From NCBI GenBank assembly GCA_030530315.1, contig JAUMVG010000021.1:1-48048 (forward strand): a DNA stretch of 48,048 nt, read 5' to 3'. The notes under the pieces are model-generated. The model saw nothing but the letters and a program-made list of their open reading frames with translations, ran no database searches and was not told the DNA's origin. Shown in pieces: positions 7,635 through 16,371 of this stretch. This DNA comes from Clostridia bacterium (lineage in GTDB: Bacteria; Bacillota; Clostridia; Christensenellales; Aristaeellaceae). Within the stretch, counting starts at the first letter, position 1; each line of letters begins with the position of its first letter. Position numbers and translations under genes: made by a program.

Positions 7635-8876
7635 TCACCGATTGCCCGATTTACCATTGATGATCGCGTCGATCCCTTCCGCCGCCATCAGCGCGGAGCT
7701 CCAGGCCCACTGCAGGTTGAAGCCGCCGCAGTCGCCGTCCACATCCAGCACCTCGCCCGCGGCAAACAGCCCCGGTACCCTGAGCGACTGCATGGAGCGC
7801 GTGTCGAAGTCCTTCAAGACCGCGCCGCCGGCGGTGACCTGCGCCTGGTCGAAGTCCTGGGTGCCCGTCACCGGCAGCGTCCAACCCGCCAGGCAGTCCG
7901 CCAGCCTTATCAGCTGGCCCGGCTTCAGTTCGCCCGCCGCCAGGGTCATATCCAGCCCGGCGGCCTTCACCAGCGCCTGGCCCAGCCGCTTGGGCACGAT
8001 GCCATTCAGGAAATCCTCCAGCTTTCGCGCCGGGAGTTGCTCCGCCCGCTTCGCGAGGGCCTTCGCCGTGTCCCGGCCCGGGACAAAGTCCAGCCGCAGC
8101 GCGCAGCGCTTGCCCGCCCGCAGCGCCTCGGTGGCCTGCCGGGCCAGCTGCATGGCGGCGATACCGGACACGCCGTATTCCGCGAACAGCGCCTCGCCCG
8201 CCTCCCTGCGCACGGCTTCTCCGTCGACCAGCAGCGTCAGCTCGCCCTCCGCCCGGATGCCCTTCAGGCCCCGGACCGCCTCCGGCGGCGTCTTCAGCGG
8301 CGCGATGGCCGCGAAGCGGGGCGAGATGCCGTGTCCGAGGGCCTCCAGAAGCCGGTAGCCCTCCCCGGAAGCGCCCAGCTTCGGCGCGGCCAGACCGCCG
8401 GTGCACACCAGCGCGCAGCGCCCCCGCACCCTCTCCCCCTCCGGGGAGACGGCCTCGAAGCCCCTGCCGGAGCGCTCCAGCCGGACCACCGCGAAGCTGG
8501 TTCGGGTATCCACGCCCTGCTCGTCGCAGCACAGCCGCAGCGCGTCCAGCACCGAGGCCGCCTGGTTGCTCATCGGGTAGACCCGGCCTGCGTCATCCGC
8601 CGCGCAGGGAATGCCCAGTTCGTCGAAGAAAGCTATCACCCGCCGGGGCGGCCAGGCCCGCAGCGCCGCCTGGGCCGCCTGCCGGGAGCCGTGATAGTTC
8701 CCGGCGGAGGCGTTCAGGTTCGTCAGGTTGCAGCGGCCGTTGCCGGTGCTCAGCAGCTTTCGGCCCACCCGGGGCTGCTTCTCCAGCAGGGCGACGCGCC
8801 GCCCCCGCCGGGACAGCGCGCAGGCGGCGGCCAGCCCGGAGGCGCCGCCGCCAACGATCAATACGTCATAGTCCAT
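7635..8876 (-). CDS. HI0933-family (YhiN/BaiN-like) FAD-dependent oxidoreductase
   Basis: Encodes 413 aa, typical for the family. The N-terminal Rossmann fold carries DVLIVGGGASGLAAACALSR and GRKLLSTGNGRCNLTN, the signature of HI0933-type flavoproteins. The C-terminus has the second FAD-contacting segment LFAAGEVLDVDGDCGGFNLQWAW. Members are annotated as aminoacetone or NAD(P)/FAD-dependent oxidoreductases and their substrates are mostly unknown. A TTG codon three codons upstream is possible, but the ATG at 8876 gives the usual start just before the dinucleotide-binding motif. The gene begins 43 nt after the helicase gene on the same strand, so the two probably share a transcript. Confidence 0.9.
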   Translation of the reverse strand: MDYDVLIVGGGASGLAAACALSRRGRRVALLEKQPRVGRKLLSTGNGRCNLTNLNASAGNYHGSRQAAQAALRAWPPRRVIAFFDELGIPCAADDAGRVYPMSNQAASVLDALRLCCDEQGVDTRTSFAVVRLERSGRGFEAVSPEGERVRGRCALVCTGGLAAPKLGASGEGYRLLEALGHGISPRFAAIAPLKTPPEAVRGLKGIRAEGELTLLVDGEAVRREAGEALFAEYGVSGIAAMQLARQATEALRAGKRCALRLDFVPGRDTAKALAKRAEQLPARKLEDFLNGIVPKRLGQALVKAAGLDMTLAAGELKPGQLIRLADCLAGWTLPVTGTQDFDQAQVTAGGAVLKDFDTRSMQSLRVPGLFAAGEVLDVDGDCGGFNLQWAWSSALMAAEGIDAIINGKSGNR

Positions 8877-8919
8877 ATCTTTCAATCCATTTCGTCCAAG
8901 CTCCGCGGCGGGAGAATCG

Positions 8920-11076
8920 TCAGTCCTCCGCCGGCGCTTCCTCCAGGGCCTTCACAACGCCCTCGCCCGCCAGCAGCGCCACGGCGTGCAGCGCCCGGGA
9001 GGCAGCGGTGTACAGCCGCCGGCGCTCACCGTCGTTCAGTTCCACCTCCGGCCATACCACCACCACGGCATCGAACTCCATGCCCTTGGTTAGGTGATAG
9101 CAGGCGACCACGTTGTCCCCGGATTCATAGTTCAGGTCGGCCTCGCCGCCGTCCAGCCGGTACACGTTCTCCAGCCGCGCGGACAGGGAGTCCGCCTGGG
9201 ACTGGCTTCGGGTGATCACGGCGATGGACTTGTGTCCCGCGGCGCGGAAGGCGTCCAGCGTATCGCGCAGCAGCGCCTCGCTGTAGGGCGCTACCAGCGG
9301 CGGCTGGCCGTCCCGGCCGAAGGGCTCCAGGGCCTCGCCGTCCGGCAGGATGCGGTTGCACAGCCTGGCGATGGGCATCGTGGAGCGATAGCACCGCGTC
9401 AGCGGGAACAGCTGCGCGTCGGGCATGCCGAAGCAGGCCCCCCAGCGGGCCGGATCGCAGGCCTCCATGCCCGGGGTCGTGCGCTGCTTGGGATCGCCCA
9501 GCAGCGTCACCCTGGCGTTGGGGTAGTAGGCCCCCAGCATGGCCAGCGCGGCGTCGGAATAATCCTGGGCCTCGTCCACCAGCAGGTGGTAGATCGTCTT
9601 GTCCGGCGCGGCAAAGCCCAGGCGCACGGTCAGGTAGGCCTCCGCCACGGCGTCCTCCCACCAGGTCAGCCCGGCGGCAAGGTTTTCCTCGTAGGCGTCC
9701 CGCAAGGGCTTCGGCGCGGCCCGAAGCACCCGGCGCAGCAGCGCGCTGCCGGTCACCTCCAGCTGCTCCCGCAGCTGGGCGCGCACCGGCTGCAGCCGCT
9801 GGGCCACCGCCATGTTGCTCATCTGCCGCAGCTCCCGCTGGCCGTAGCGCTGGGAAAAGCTCTTTTCATACTGGCTGTACAGCCGCTCCTCCCAGCCCGC
9901 CAGGCGGGTCTGGAGCGTGGCGGCCATGCGCATCAGCTTCTGGGCGGGGGTCAACAGGGAGAGCTCGCCCCGGTACATCCGCGCCAGCTCGTCCCGGCGG
10001 ATCAGCGGCTTGCCGTCCAGGCGCACGTCCCGGAACTCCGGCCCGTAGGCGGTAAAGTCGTCCGCGAAGCGCTTGAGCAGCCCCAGGAATTCCGCGCCGC
10101 TCTTCCAGGCCACGGAGGTCCGGCGCAGCTCGCCGTCCCCGGCGTCGCTCAGCAGGGCATCCAGCTGGCGGTAGGGCTTCTCCACCTTCTTGTTCAGCAC
10201 GCCCTCCACCACCTCGCGGAGGGTGCGGGCGCGGATGTTCTCCTCGCCCAGCTCCGGCAGCACGCCGGAGACGTACTCCGAAAAGGCGGTGCTGGGCGAC
10301 AGGATCATGATCTTGCTGGCGTCCAGCAGGTCCCTGCGCCGGTACATCAGGTAGGCCGCGCGGTGCATGGCCACGGAGGTCTTGCCGGAGCCCGCGCCGC
10401 CCACCACCGACACCACCCGGGCGTCCTCCTGGCGGATGGCAGCGTTCTGCTCCGCCTGGATGGTCGCCACGATCTGGCGCATATGGCGGCTGGTCGCCCC
10501 GGAGAGGATGTCCAGCAGCATGGAGTCGTCGATGTTCAGCACCGTGTCCACGAAGTACTTCAGCCGCCCGTCCTCCATGCGGTACTGGCGCTTCAGCGCC
10601 AGGCTGCCGTGGATGCGGCCGGAGGGACTGTCGTACTCGGCCTCCCCGGGCATGGCGTCGTAGTAGAGACTGCACACCGGGGCGCGCCAGTCGTGCACCA
10701 GCAGGGCGCCCTTCTCGTCCTTCAGGCTGTACAGGCCGATGACGATCTTCTCCGGCTGCGCCTCGCCGTCCTCGGCAAAGTCCACCCGGGCGAAGAAGGG
10801 GTTCATCAGCATCCGGCGGGAGCGCTCCGCCAGGCTGTCGGCGAACTGCCGGCGCACGACGAAGCGGTCCACCTCCGTGGACAGCTGCTCCAGGTCCTCC
10901 TCCGAGAGGGCGGTGGGCTTCACCCGCAGCTCCTCCCAGGCATCCGCCACGATGGCATGGATGGACTGGAGATGGTCGCTGGAGATGATCTGGGCCTGCT
11001 CGATCAGCGCCAGCAGCAGCTGCTGCACCCGCGCGGTATAGGCCTGCTCCTGTGTGAGTTCTCTGATTTGATCCAT
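8920..11076 (-). CDS. helD: HelD-like UvrD-family helicase / RNA polymerase-associated ATPase
   Basis: Encodes 718 aa. An N-terminal coiled-coil region (about 1-100) precedes a superfamily 1 motor with the Q-motif IQAEQNAAIR (206-215), Walker A GGAGSGKTS (226-234), Walker B LLVDEAQDYS, TRCYRST, KGMEFDAVVV and YTAASRA. HelD proteins remove and recycle stalled RNA polymerase, using the coiled coil to enter its secondary channel. That job is inferred from the architecture rather than demonstrated. The start at 11076 follows a good GGGAGGTC site and gives MDQIRELTQE; an extension to 11241 reads through a GC-rich stretch with no such site. Upstream lies an extended -10 promoter. Confidence 0.87.
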   Translation of the reverse strand: MDQIRELTQEQAYTARVQQLLLALIEQAQIISSDHLQSIHAIVADAWEELRVKPTALSEEDLEQLSTEVDRFVVRRQFADSLAERSRRMLMNPFFARVDFAEDGEAQPEKIVIGLYSLKDEKGALLVHDWRAPVCSLYYDAMPGEAEYDSPSGRIHGSLALKRQYRMEDGRLKYFVDTVLNIDDSMLLDILSGATSRHMRQIVATIQAEQNAAIRQEDARVVSVVGGAGSGKTSVAMHRAAYLMYRRRDLLDASKIMILSPSTAFSEYVSGVLPELGEENIRARTLREVVEGVLNKKVEKPYRQLDALLSDAGDGELRRTSVAWKSGAEFLGLLKRFADDFTAYGPEFRDVRLDGKPLIRRDELARMYRGELSLLTPAQKLMRMAATLQTRLAGWEERLYSQYEKSFSQRYGQRELRQMSNMAVAQRLQPVRAQLREQLEVTGSALLRRVLRAAPKPLRDAYEENLAAGLTWWEDAVAEAYLTVRLGFAAPDKTIYHLLVDEAQDYSDAALAMLGAYYPNARVTLLGDPKQRTTPGMEACDPARWGACFGMPDAQLFPLTRCYRSTMPIARLCNRILPDGEALEPFGRDGQPPLVAPYSEALLRDTLDAFRAAGHKSIAVITRSQSQADSLSARLENVYRLDGGEADLNYESGDNVVACYHLTKGMEFDAVVVVWPEVELNDGERRRLYTAASRALHAVALLAGEGVVKALEEAPAED

Positions 11077-11220
11077 ATTTGACCTCCCGGACGCCGGATC
11101 TTCTCCGGCGCCTTTCGCCCCAAAGCGCCCGCGCCGCGGACACCCTTCGCGGGGCGATGACCCTCGTTCCCGGCAGCGCTCGCGCCGGGTCGGGCGCAGG
11201 CTGCCACTATAAGATATTTT

Positions 11221-11229
11221 ATTATAGCA
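11221..11229 (-). promoter_or_regulatory. Extended -10 promoter of helD
   Basis: On the minus strand TGC precedes TATAAT (11226-11221). No good -35 is visible at the usual distance, which extended -10 promoters tolerate. The transcript would have a leader of about 140 nt before the helD start. Confidence 0.5.
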
Positions 11230-11314
11230 CAACGTTATCAAAAAGAAAAGACCTTGCGGAAAATGACGCCTTGCGTTACAATAGACAGGTCCCCTTGGGG
11301 AGTTATACTAAGAG

Positions 11315-11453
11315 CTGATTAAAATGTGACTGAATCAGCGAGGGATTTCCCGTTTTGGCAAAGCAAAGCCCCGCAGGCTTAGTGGCGCTAAGTCAAGGAG
11401 CTTCAACGCAGCCACAACGGAAGAGATCCGCTGAAATGTCTTGTTTTAATCAG
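11315..11453. repeat. Long nested palindrome, MITE-like
   Basis: CTGATTAAAA (11315-11324) is the exact inverse of TTTTAATCAG (11444-11453). Inside, GGGATTTCCCGTT faces AACGGAAGAGATCC with a few mismatches, and the centre holds CTTAG-TGGCG-CTAAG. The whole 139 bp can fold into one long hairpin. It encodes no protein and lies between divergent helD and yitT. It may be a non-autonomous mobile element or a structured RNA; only one copy is present here. Confidence 0.6.
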
Positions 11454-11530
11454 GGATTAGTAACATTTATATCCAACGCACACGGGCGGCGCGGCGCGCC
11501 GGCCCCGAGCTTTTGTGGAAGGTGATGTCG

Positions 11531-12391
11531 ATGCAGTCCAAACAGACGCCCATGTGGCAGCGCGCGCTGCTGATCGTCGCGGGAGCGGTGCTCTCCGCCA
11601 TTGGCATCGTCTGCTTCGCCAGGGCCGCGGGACTCTTCCCCGGCGGCTTCACCGGCCTCTCCCTGCTGATCCAGGAGTCCTGTCAGCGTTATTTGGGCTT
11701 CACGCCGCCCTACTCCCTGTTCAGCCTGACGCTGAACTTCATCGCGGCGGCGGTGTGCTTCCGCTACATCGGCAAGCACTTTGCGCTGCTGTCGATGGCC
11801 GCCGTGGTCATCACCAGCATCCTGACGGACCTGCTGCCCGACTTCAGCTTCGCCGCGGACCCGCTGCTGAACAGCGTGTTCGGCGGCCTGGTGAACGGGT
11901 TTGCCATCTCCCTGTGCCTTCGGGCCGGGGCCAGCAGCGGCGGCACCGACTTCATCAGCATCTACCTAGCGGAAAAGAGCGGGCGGGACGCCTACAACAT
12001 CATCCTCGGCGGCAACATCATCATGCTGACCGCGGCGGGCCTGCTGTTCGGCTGGGAGCGCGCCCTGTACTCGATGATCTTCCAGTTCAGCACCACCCAG
12101 GCGCTGCACACCCTGTTCCGCCGCTACCAGCACCGCACGCTGTGGATCGTCACCGACCACCCCGACGATGTCTACGCCATCATCCGGGACGTCACCCACC
12201 ACGGCGCGACGCTCTTTCAGGGCACCGGCCTCTATAAGAACGAGCCCCGCTCGATGATCTACACCGTGCTCTCCGGCGACGACATCCGCCGCGTGGTACA
12301 CGACGTCCGCGCCGTGGACCCCCACGCCTTCATCAACACCCAGCGCACCGACTCCCTGACCGGACGGTTCTACCGCCGGCCCCAGGATTAG
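11531..12391 (+). CDS. YitT-family membrane protein (DUF161/DUF2179)
   Basis: Encodes 286 aa. About five hydrophobic segments fill residues 10-180, with the family features ARAAGLFPGGFTGLSLLIQ, GLVNGFAISLCLRAGASSGGTDF and YNIILGGNI. A C-terminal soluble DUF2179 domain (about 205-280) contains RDVTHHGATLFQGTGLY. The function of the family is not established. The ATG at 11531 is chosen because GGAAGGTG ends 6 nt upstream; TTG 11513 and ATG 11525 are in frame but overlap the binding site. The long palindrome 11315-11453 lies just upstream. Confidence 0.9.
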   Translation: MQSKQTPMWQRALLIVAGAVLSAIGIVCFARAAGLFPGGFTGLSLLIQESCQRYLGFTPPYSLFSLTLNFIAAAVCFRYIGKHFALLSMAAVVITSILTDLLPDFSFAADPLLNSVFGGLVNGFAISLCLRAGASSGGTDFISIYLAEKSGRDAYNIILGGNIIMLTAAGLLFGWERALYSMIFQFSTTQALHTLFRRYQHRTLWIVTDHPDDVYAIIRDVTHHGATLFQGTGLYKNEPRSMIYTVLSGDDIRRVVHDVRAVDPHAFINTQRTDSLTGRFYRRPQD

Positions 12392-12505
12392 AGTCTGTTT
12401 CTAAAATGCCTGAAGCGCATTTTCGGCGTCTTTGACAGCATTTCCGCGTTGATTTCCCTTGACTTAGCCCCATTGTCCGCTTCAAACACAAAGGATGTGC
12501 TTCCC

Positions 12506-13339
12506 ATGAACAAAAACCGCCTTGGCGCGCTGCAGGTCGCCGCGGCCGCCGTCAGCTGGAGCTTCGCGGGCGTGCTCGGCAAGTCGCTGCCCTGGAATTC
12601 CTTCACCATCAACGGCATGCGCTCGCTGGTCGCCGCGCTGCTGCTGGCGCTGGCCCGGGGCACGCCAAAGGTGCGCTTCACCCGGGGCACGCTGCTGGGC
12701 GCCTTGGGCGTAGCCCTGACCAGCGTGCTGTTCATGGCCGCCACCAAGCTGACCAGCTCCGCCAACGCCATCGTGCTGCAATACGCCATGCCGGTGTTCG
12801 TGATCCTGTTCTCCTGGCTGTTCTTCGGCCAGAAGCCCAGCCCGCGCCACCTGGTGATCGCCGCCTTCATCATGGCCGGCGTGATCCTGTGCAGCTGGGA
12901 CGGGCTCACCGGCGGCAATCCGCTGGGCGACGGCCTGGCCATACTCTCCGCGGTGACCTTCTCGCTGGTGTTCTTCTGCGCCAGGATGCCCGGCGCGGAC
13001 CCCAGGGACTACTCCTACCTGGGCATGGTCCTCTGCGCCCCCTTCGCGCTGAACGCCTTCTTCGACCCCGCCGTGAGCCTCCGCCAGCCGGTGCACTGGC
13101 TGATCGCCCTGGGGCTGGGCGTGTGCCTGGCGGGCGGCTACTTCTTCATCTCCAAGTCCATGAGCAACGTCTCCCCCATCTCCGCGGCGTTGCTGGCTAA
13201 CCTGGAGCCGATCCTGAACCCCGTGTGGGTGTTCCTGTTCCTGGGCGAGCAGCCCGGCGCGCTGACCATCCTCGGCTCCGCCATCGTGCTGGTGACCGCC
13301 ACCATCTATTCGCTGCTGCCCGCGCGGGAGGGCGATTGA
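12506..13339 (+). CDS. EamA-family drug/metabolite transporter
   Basis: Encodes 277 aa with about ten hydrophobic helices arranged as two EamA repeats (about 5-135 and 145-275). Typical features are AAAAVSWSFAGVLGKSL at the start, ANAIVLQYAMPVFVILFSWL ending the first repeat and ALLANLEPILNPVWVFLFLGE in the second. The substrate cannot be told from sequence. The start follows AAGGATG by 8 nt. It lies 114 nt after yitT on the same strand, and a weak hairpin of AAAATGC and GCATTTT (12403-12423) lies between them, so co-transcription is uncertain. The gene ends at a strong shared hairpin facing the capA-like gene. Confidence 0.9.
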   Translation: MNKNRLGALQVAAAAVSWSFAGVLGKSLPWNSFTINGMRSLVAALLLALARGTPKVRFTRGTLLGALGVALTSVLFMAATKLTSSANAIVLQYAMPVFVILFSWLFFGQKPSPRHLVIAAFIMAGVILCSWDGLTGGNPLGDGLAILSAVTFSLVFFCARMPGADPRDYSYLGMVLCAPFALNAFFDPAVSLRQPVHWLIALGLGVCLAGGYFFISKSMSNVSPISAALLANLEPILNPVWVFLFLGEQPGALTILGSAIVLVTATIYSLLPAREGD

Positions 13340-13354
13340 CCTCCATTTACACAA

Positions 13355-13393
13355 CGGCGAGGGGCCGTCCCAATGCGGGACGGCCCCTCGCCG
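13355..13393. terminator. 17-bp perfect hairpin between convergent genes
   Basis: A 17-nt arm (13355-13371) is the exact inverse of 13377-13393 around AATGC. The stem is almost all G and C. It separates the EamA gene from the convergent CapA-like gene. There is little U run on either side, so it may also act as an mRNA end stabiliser. Confidence 0.65.
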
Positions 13394-13460
13394 CGTGTTA
13401 TCCCAAATCATCGTTAATCAGGAAGATCTCCTTCCCATCTACCCATTTGACCGGGGCGCG

Positions 13461-15287
13461 CTAAACCCCTTCAGCGCCCTCCGGAATCTCGGTATTCAGC
13501 GGCCAGTCGGAAGCCACGTCGTTGCCGCCGTCGTCCTCGCTCCAGTCGCCGCCATACAGCTCCGCGTCGTCCATCGCGTCGGCGTCGCCCAGCTCCTCGG
13601 CCTCGGCCAGTTCGTCGGTCTCGGCCATCTCCGGCTCGTCCGGCTCCGGCTCAACGTCCGCGCCCATGTCCAACGTGCCCTCGCCGGCGGGCGCCGTCGC
13701 GTCCTCCTTGGGTTTGATCAGCCCGTTGGCCAACAGGTAGTTGTCCCGCATCCAGCGGATGTCGCTCATCTTGAAGTTGGTGGAGACCGCCGCGATCTTC
13801 TTCAGCAGGTCCGCGCCCGCCTCCGCGCCCATCACGGTGGGTTGGAAGTTGTTGCGGCTGTTCACCGAGGACACCGTGCAGGGGATGATGTTGATGCCCT
13901 CGTCCACGATGCCCGCCTGGGCGATGCCCATGCCCGGCGTGAAGCTGAACTGCTGCTGGAAGATCAGGCAGCGCTTGTCCGCGGGGTTTGCGTTTCCGGC
14001 AAAGCAGAAGTTGCCCAGGCTATAGACGATGTACTTGCCCTTGTACTTCTCGATGCCCTGGTAGACGTGGGGATGGGTGCCGATCACCAGGTCCGCGCCG
14101 GCGTCGATGGCCACACGGCCCAGCGTGCCCTGCTTGTGGTGGTACCTGTGGTCGCCCTCGATGCCCCAGTGGATGTTCACGATCAGCAGGTCACAGTTGG
14201 GTCGGGCCGCGCTCACCGCCTCGGCGATCTCCTTCGCGTCATGCTCCCACCAGGTGAAGCCCAGCGCGCCCACGCGCACGCCCTTGATCTCGCTGTAGTA
14301 GACCTTCGTGTAGCCGCAGTAGCCCACCCCGGCGGCGTCCAGGACCTCGGCGGTCTCCTTCAGGCCGGCCTTGCCGTAGTCCAGGGTGTGGTTGTTGGCC
14401 ACGTTGCACAGCTCCACGCTGGAGCCGGTGAGGATCTTCACGTATTCCGGGTCGCCCTTGAACACGAAGCCATGCTTCTTGCCCTTGGTGCTCGTGGTCA
14501 GCGGACCCTCCAGGTTCACGATGGTCAGGTCGTCGTTTTCAAATATGTATCGGACGTTGTTGAAGAAGTAATCGAGGCCGTATTCCGAGGCGCACTTGGT
14601 GAAGTACTTCTGGCCCCTCGCGCCGATCTCGCCGCCCAGGGTGCAGTCGCCCGCCGCGGTGATGGTCAGCTTCACGATGCCGGAGTCGTCCTCATCCGGC
14701 TCCGAAGCGGCGTCCTCGCCCTCGGGATTGCCGGTCACCTCCGGAACGGCCGTCTCCTCCACCGGCGGCAGCACGGGAGCGTCCGCCTCGGGGATCGCAA
14801 ACACATCCCCGCCGTCATCGGAGGGCTCGCCGTCGCCCTCGGGCACCACGAACACGTCGCCCCCATCGGAAGGCTCGCCGTCGTCCTCGGGCACCACAGG
14901 CGCGTCCCCGGGCGCCTCATTCCCGGCGGGATCACCGACGCCATTGTCCTCGGGAATCACCGGGGTGTCCTGCTGCGCGGGCATTGCGACGCTGACATCC
15001 GCCAGCGCGAAGGCGTCCTCCTCCTGGTTCAGCACGTCCGCGGCGTACACGCCCGGGCCATCGGAATCATAGCCCTCGCCCATCGGCGGCGCCGCGACTT
15101 CCACCGCGCCCTCCTGCAGATACCACTGCATGTCGCGATTCGGCCTAGCCCCGCGGTTGAGCACCGCCATGCCCAGCATGGTGCCGATGCCGACGGCCAC
15201 CAGGGCCAGCAGCACGCCCATGCGCAGGTAGCTCTGCTGCGCTTTTTTCTTTCGGGACTTGTGGTTTTTTGTCACATTTTTGCCCAT
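13461..15287 (-). CDS. CapA-like (PGA_cap) metallophosphatase-fold protein, membrane anchored
   Basis: Encodes 608 aa. A basic N-terminus and one membrane helix (about 22-43) are followed by a long acidic, Pro/Gly-rich linker (about 60-205) with repeated VVPEDDGEPSD-like units. The CapA/YwtB domain covers about 206-470, with AAGDCTLGGE, VNIHWGIEGDHRYHH, GTHPHVYQG and YSLGNFCF. The C-terminal 70 residues are again very acidic. CapA proteins take part in poly-gamma-glutamate capsule handling, but no capBC is present here, so the role is open. The start at 15287 is preceded by GAGGAGG; a longer frame to 15380 lacks one. A good promoter lies at 15389-15417. Confidence 0.87.
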   Translation of the reverse strand: MGKNVTKNHKSRKKKAQQSYLRMGVLLALVAVGIGTMLGMAVLNRGARPNRDMQWYLQEGAVEVAAPPMGEGYDSDGPGVYAADVLNQEEDAFALADVSVAMPAQQDTPVIPEDNGVGDPAGNEAPGDAPVVPEDDGEPSDGGDVFVVPEGDGEPSDDGGDVFAIPEADAPVLPPVEETAVPEVTGNPEGEDAASEPDEDDSGIVKLTITAAGDCTLGGEIGARGQKYFTKCASEYGLDYFFNNVRYIFENDDLTIVNLEGPLTTSTKGKKHGFVFKGDPEYVKILTGSSVELCNVANNHTLDYGKAGLKETAEVLDAAGVGYCGYTKVYYSEIKGVRVGALGFTWWEHDAKEIAEAVSAARPNCDLLIVNIHWGIEGDHRYHHKQGTLGRVAIDAGADLVIGTHPHVYQGIEKYKGKYIVYSLGNFCFAGNANPADKRCLIFQQQFSFTPGMGIAQAGIVDEGINIIPCTVSSVNSRNNFQPTVMGAEAGADLLKKIAAVSTNFKMSDIRWMRDNYLLANGLIKPKEDATAPAGEGTLDMGADVEPEPDEPEMAETDELAEAEELGDADAMDDAELYGGDWSEDDGGNDVASDWPLNTEIPEGAEGV

Positions 15288-15388
15288 GTCGGCCTCCTCA
15301 CCTTGCCCCAGCCGCGAAAAACGGCAATCCAGCCGGCAGCGTCCCCGATATCGGGCACGCGCCGGTCGCAAATCAATCATTTTGAAAC

Positions 15389-15417
15389 ATTATAAAACAA
15401 ATTTGAAATAATTTCAA
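15389..15417 (-). promoter_or_regulatory. Promoter of the CapA-like gene
   Basis: On the minus strand TTGAAA (15417-15412) and TATAAT (15394-15389) are separated by 17 bp, giving a leader of about 95 nt before the start at 15287. Confidence 0.75.
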
Positions 15418-15501
15418 GCCCAATCTTGATTTTTTTATGACACAATTTTCGACATACAAAAACAGGCCCACGAAACCCGTCAAAGCGCGGCGCTTCAATG
15501 C

Positions 15502-16164
15502 TCACCAGTCGCTGTCCCAGTCGGTGTCACCGCTGTCCCAACTGTCGAAGATGCTGTCGTCGTCATCGTCATCGCTGGGCTCCACATAGTAAGAGGACGA
15601 CTCGAAGCGATCGTCGTAGTCCTCGAAGCCGTCGTAGCTGGAGCCGTAGTAGTGATCGGCGTACCAGTCGTAGTCGTCCGGCCCATAGTAGACATCCCAG
15701 TCGCCGTCGTCATAGTAGTACCAGCTGCTGTCCTGATAGTAGTAGACGGCGTCGTCGATCAGGTAATAGCCCCGGTGGGGCTGGCGGATAAACCAGCGCG
15801 CGACGATGACCAGCCCCACCGCGATCAGCAGCGCGAGGGCGATCTTCCGCACGCGCTCGCGGATGATCTCGCCGCGGGTCTTCTTTCTGCGCTCGGGCAG
15901 CTTCGCCCGGCGCAGCTCGATCTCCGAGTTGATCTTCGCCCACAGCTCCTGGGCCGCGTAGGCCTCGTCAGGCCCGTTGTAGCGCACGGCGCGGCTGCCG
16001 TCAGACTTGTTCTTGTAGACCACCCAATTGCCGCTGTCGGCGTCCTGATAGATGCCGAAGCACCGCGCCTCCCTGCGGTCCTCGCCGATGAAGAAGCGCA
16101 TCCGATCCAGCGGCATGTCCTTCGTCCGCTCGATCAGCTCCTGCACGGAATTGACTCTGTCCAT
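15502..16164 (-). CDS. Hypothetical membrane protein with Tyr/Asp-rich C-terminus
   Basis: Encodes 220 aa; I do not recognise a family. Residues 1-100 look cytoplasmic and folded (for example RMRFFIGEDRREARCFGIYQ and GNWVVYKNKSDGSRAVRYNG). They end in a basic stretch RRKKTRGEIIRERVRK before one membrane helix (about 107-126). Residues 132-220 are dominated by Tyr, Asp, Ser and Trp, with a run of six Asp near 198-203, and would lie outside the cell under the positive-inside rule. GGGGGGAG precedes the ATG at 16164. It stands downstream of the oxaloacetate decarboxylase operon, separated by terminators, and upstream of the CapA-like gene. Confidence 0.8.
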   Translation of the reverse strand: MDRVNSVQELIERTKDMPLDRMRFFIGEDRREARCFGIYQDADSGNWVVYKNKSDGSRAVRYNGPDEAYAAQELWAKINSEIELRRAKLPERRKKTRGEIIRERVRKIALALLIAVGLVIVARWFIRQPHRGYYLIDDAVYYYQDSSWYYYDDGDWDVYYGPDDYDWYADHYYGSSYDGFEDYDDRFESSSYYVEPSDDDDDDSIFDSWDSGDTDWDSDW

Positions 16165-16236
16165 GATTCTCCCCCCTTTTGAGTGGCAACCCATCCGGCG
16201 ACTGAGGACGCTGTGAAGGGTTGCAGGACGCGAAAA

Positions 16237-16297
16237 GAGGCCCTTTGAACGAGGGCGCTTACGCAGTAGTCGTAAGGTACCGAGTTCAAAGGACCTC
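16237..16297 (-). terminator. Terminator hairpin after the decarboxylase operon (distal)
   Basis: GAGG-CCCTTTGAAC (16237-16250) pairs with GTTCAAAGG-CCTC (16284-16297), and an inner stem CTTACG-CAGTAGT-CGTAAG sits on top. On the minus strand the stem is followed by TTTTCG, so it is oriented to end leftward transcription. Confidence 0.7.
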
Positions 16298-16313
16298 CTG
16301 ACGCCGCAGGCAC

Positions 16314-16346
16314 AAACCCCATCCGCCGGGGCGGATCAAGGGGTTT
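16314..16346 (-). terminator. Terminator hairpin after the decarboxylase operon (proximal)
   Basis: AAACCCC and ATCCGC (16314-16326) pair with GCGGAT and GGGGTTT (16331-16346). It begins 26 nt beyond the stop of oadA. The U run is only three bases. Confidence 0.6.
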
Positions 16347-16371
16347 GCACGCTTGCGGCTCCTGTCGGTTT

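Noticed and set aside
13395-15395. Long open frame on the plus strand opposite the CapA-like gene
   Set aside because: It is a GC-rich antisense shadow with His/Val/Ala/Gly/Arg-rich sequence, no recognisable domain and no ribosome site, while the minus strand encodes a clear family.
16195-16371. Possible tRNA or small RNA gene after the decarboxylase operon
   Set aside because: The stems do not form a cloverleaf and there is no T-arm motif. They sit and point as terminators for the leftward operon.
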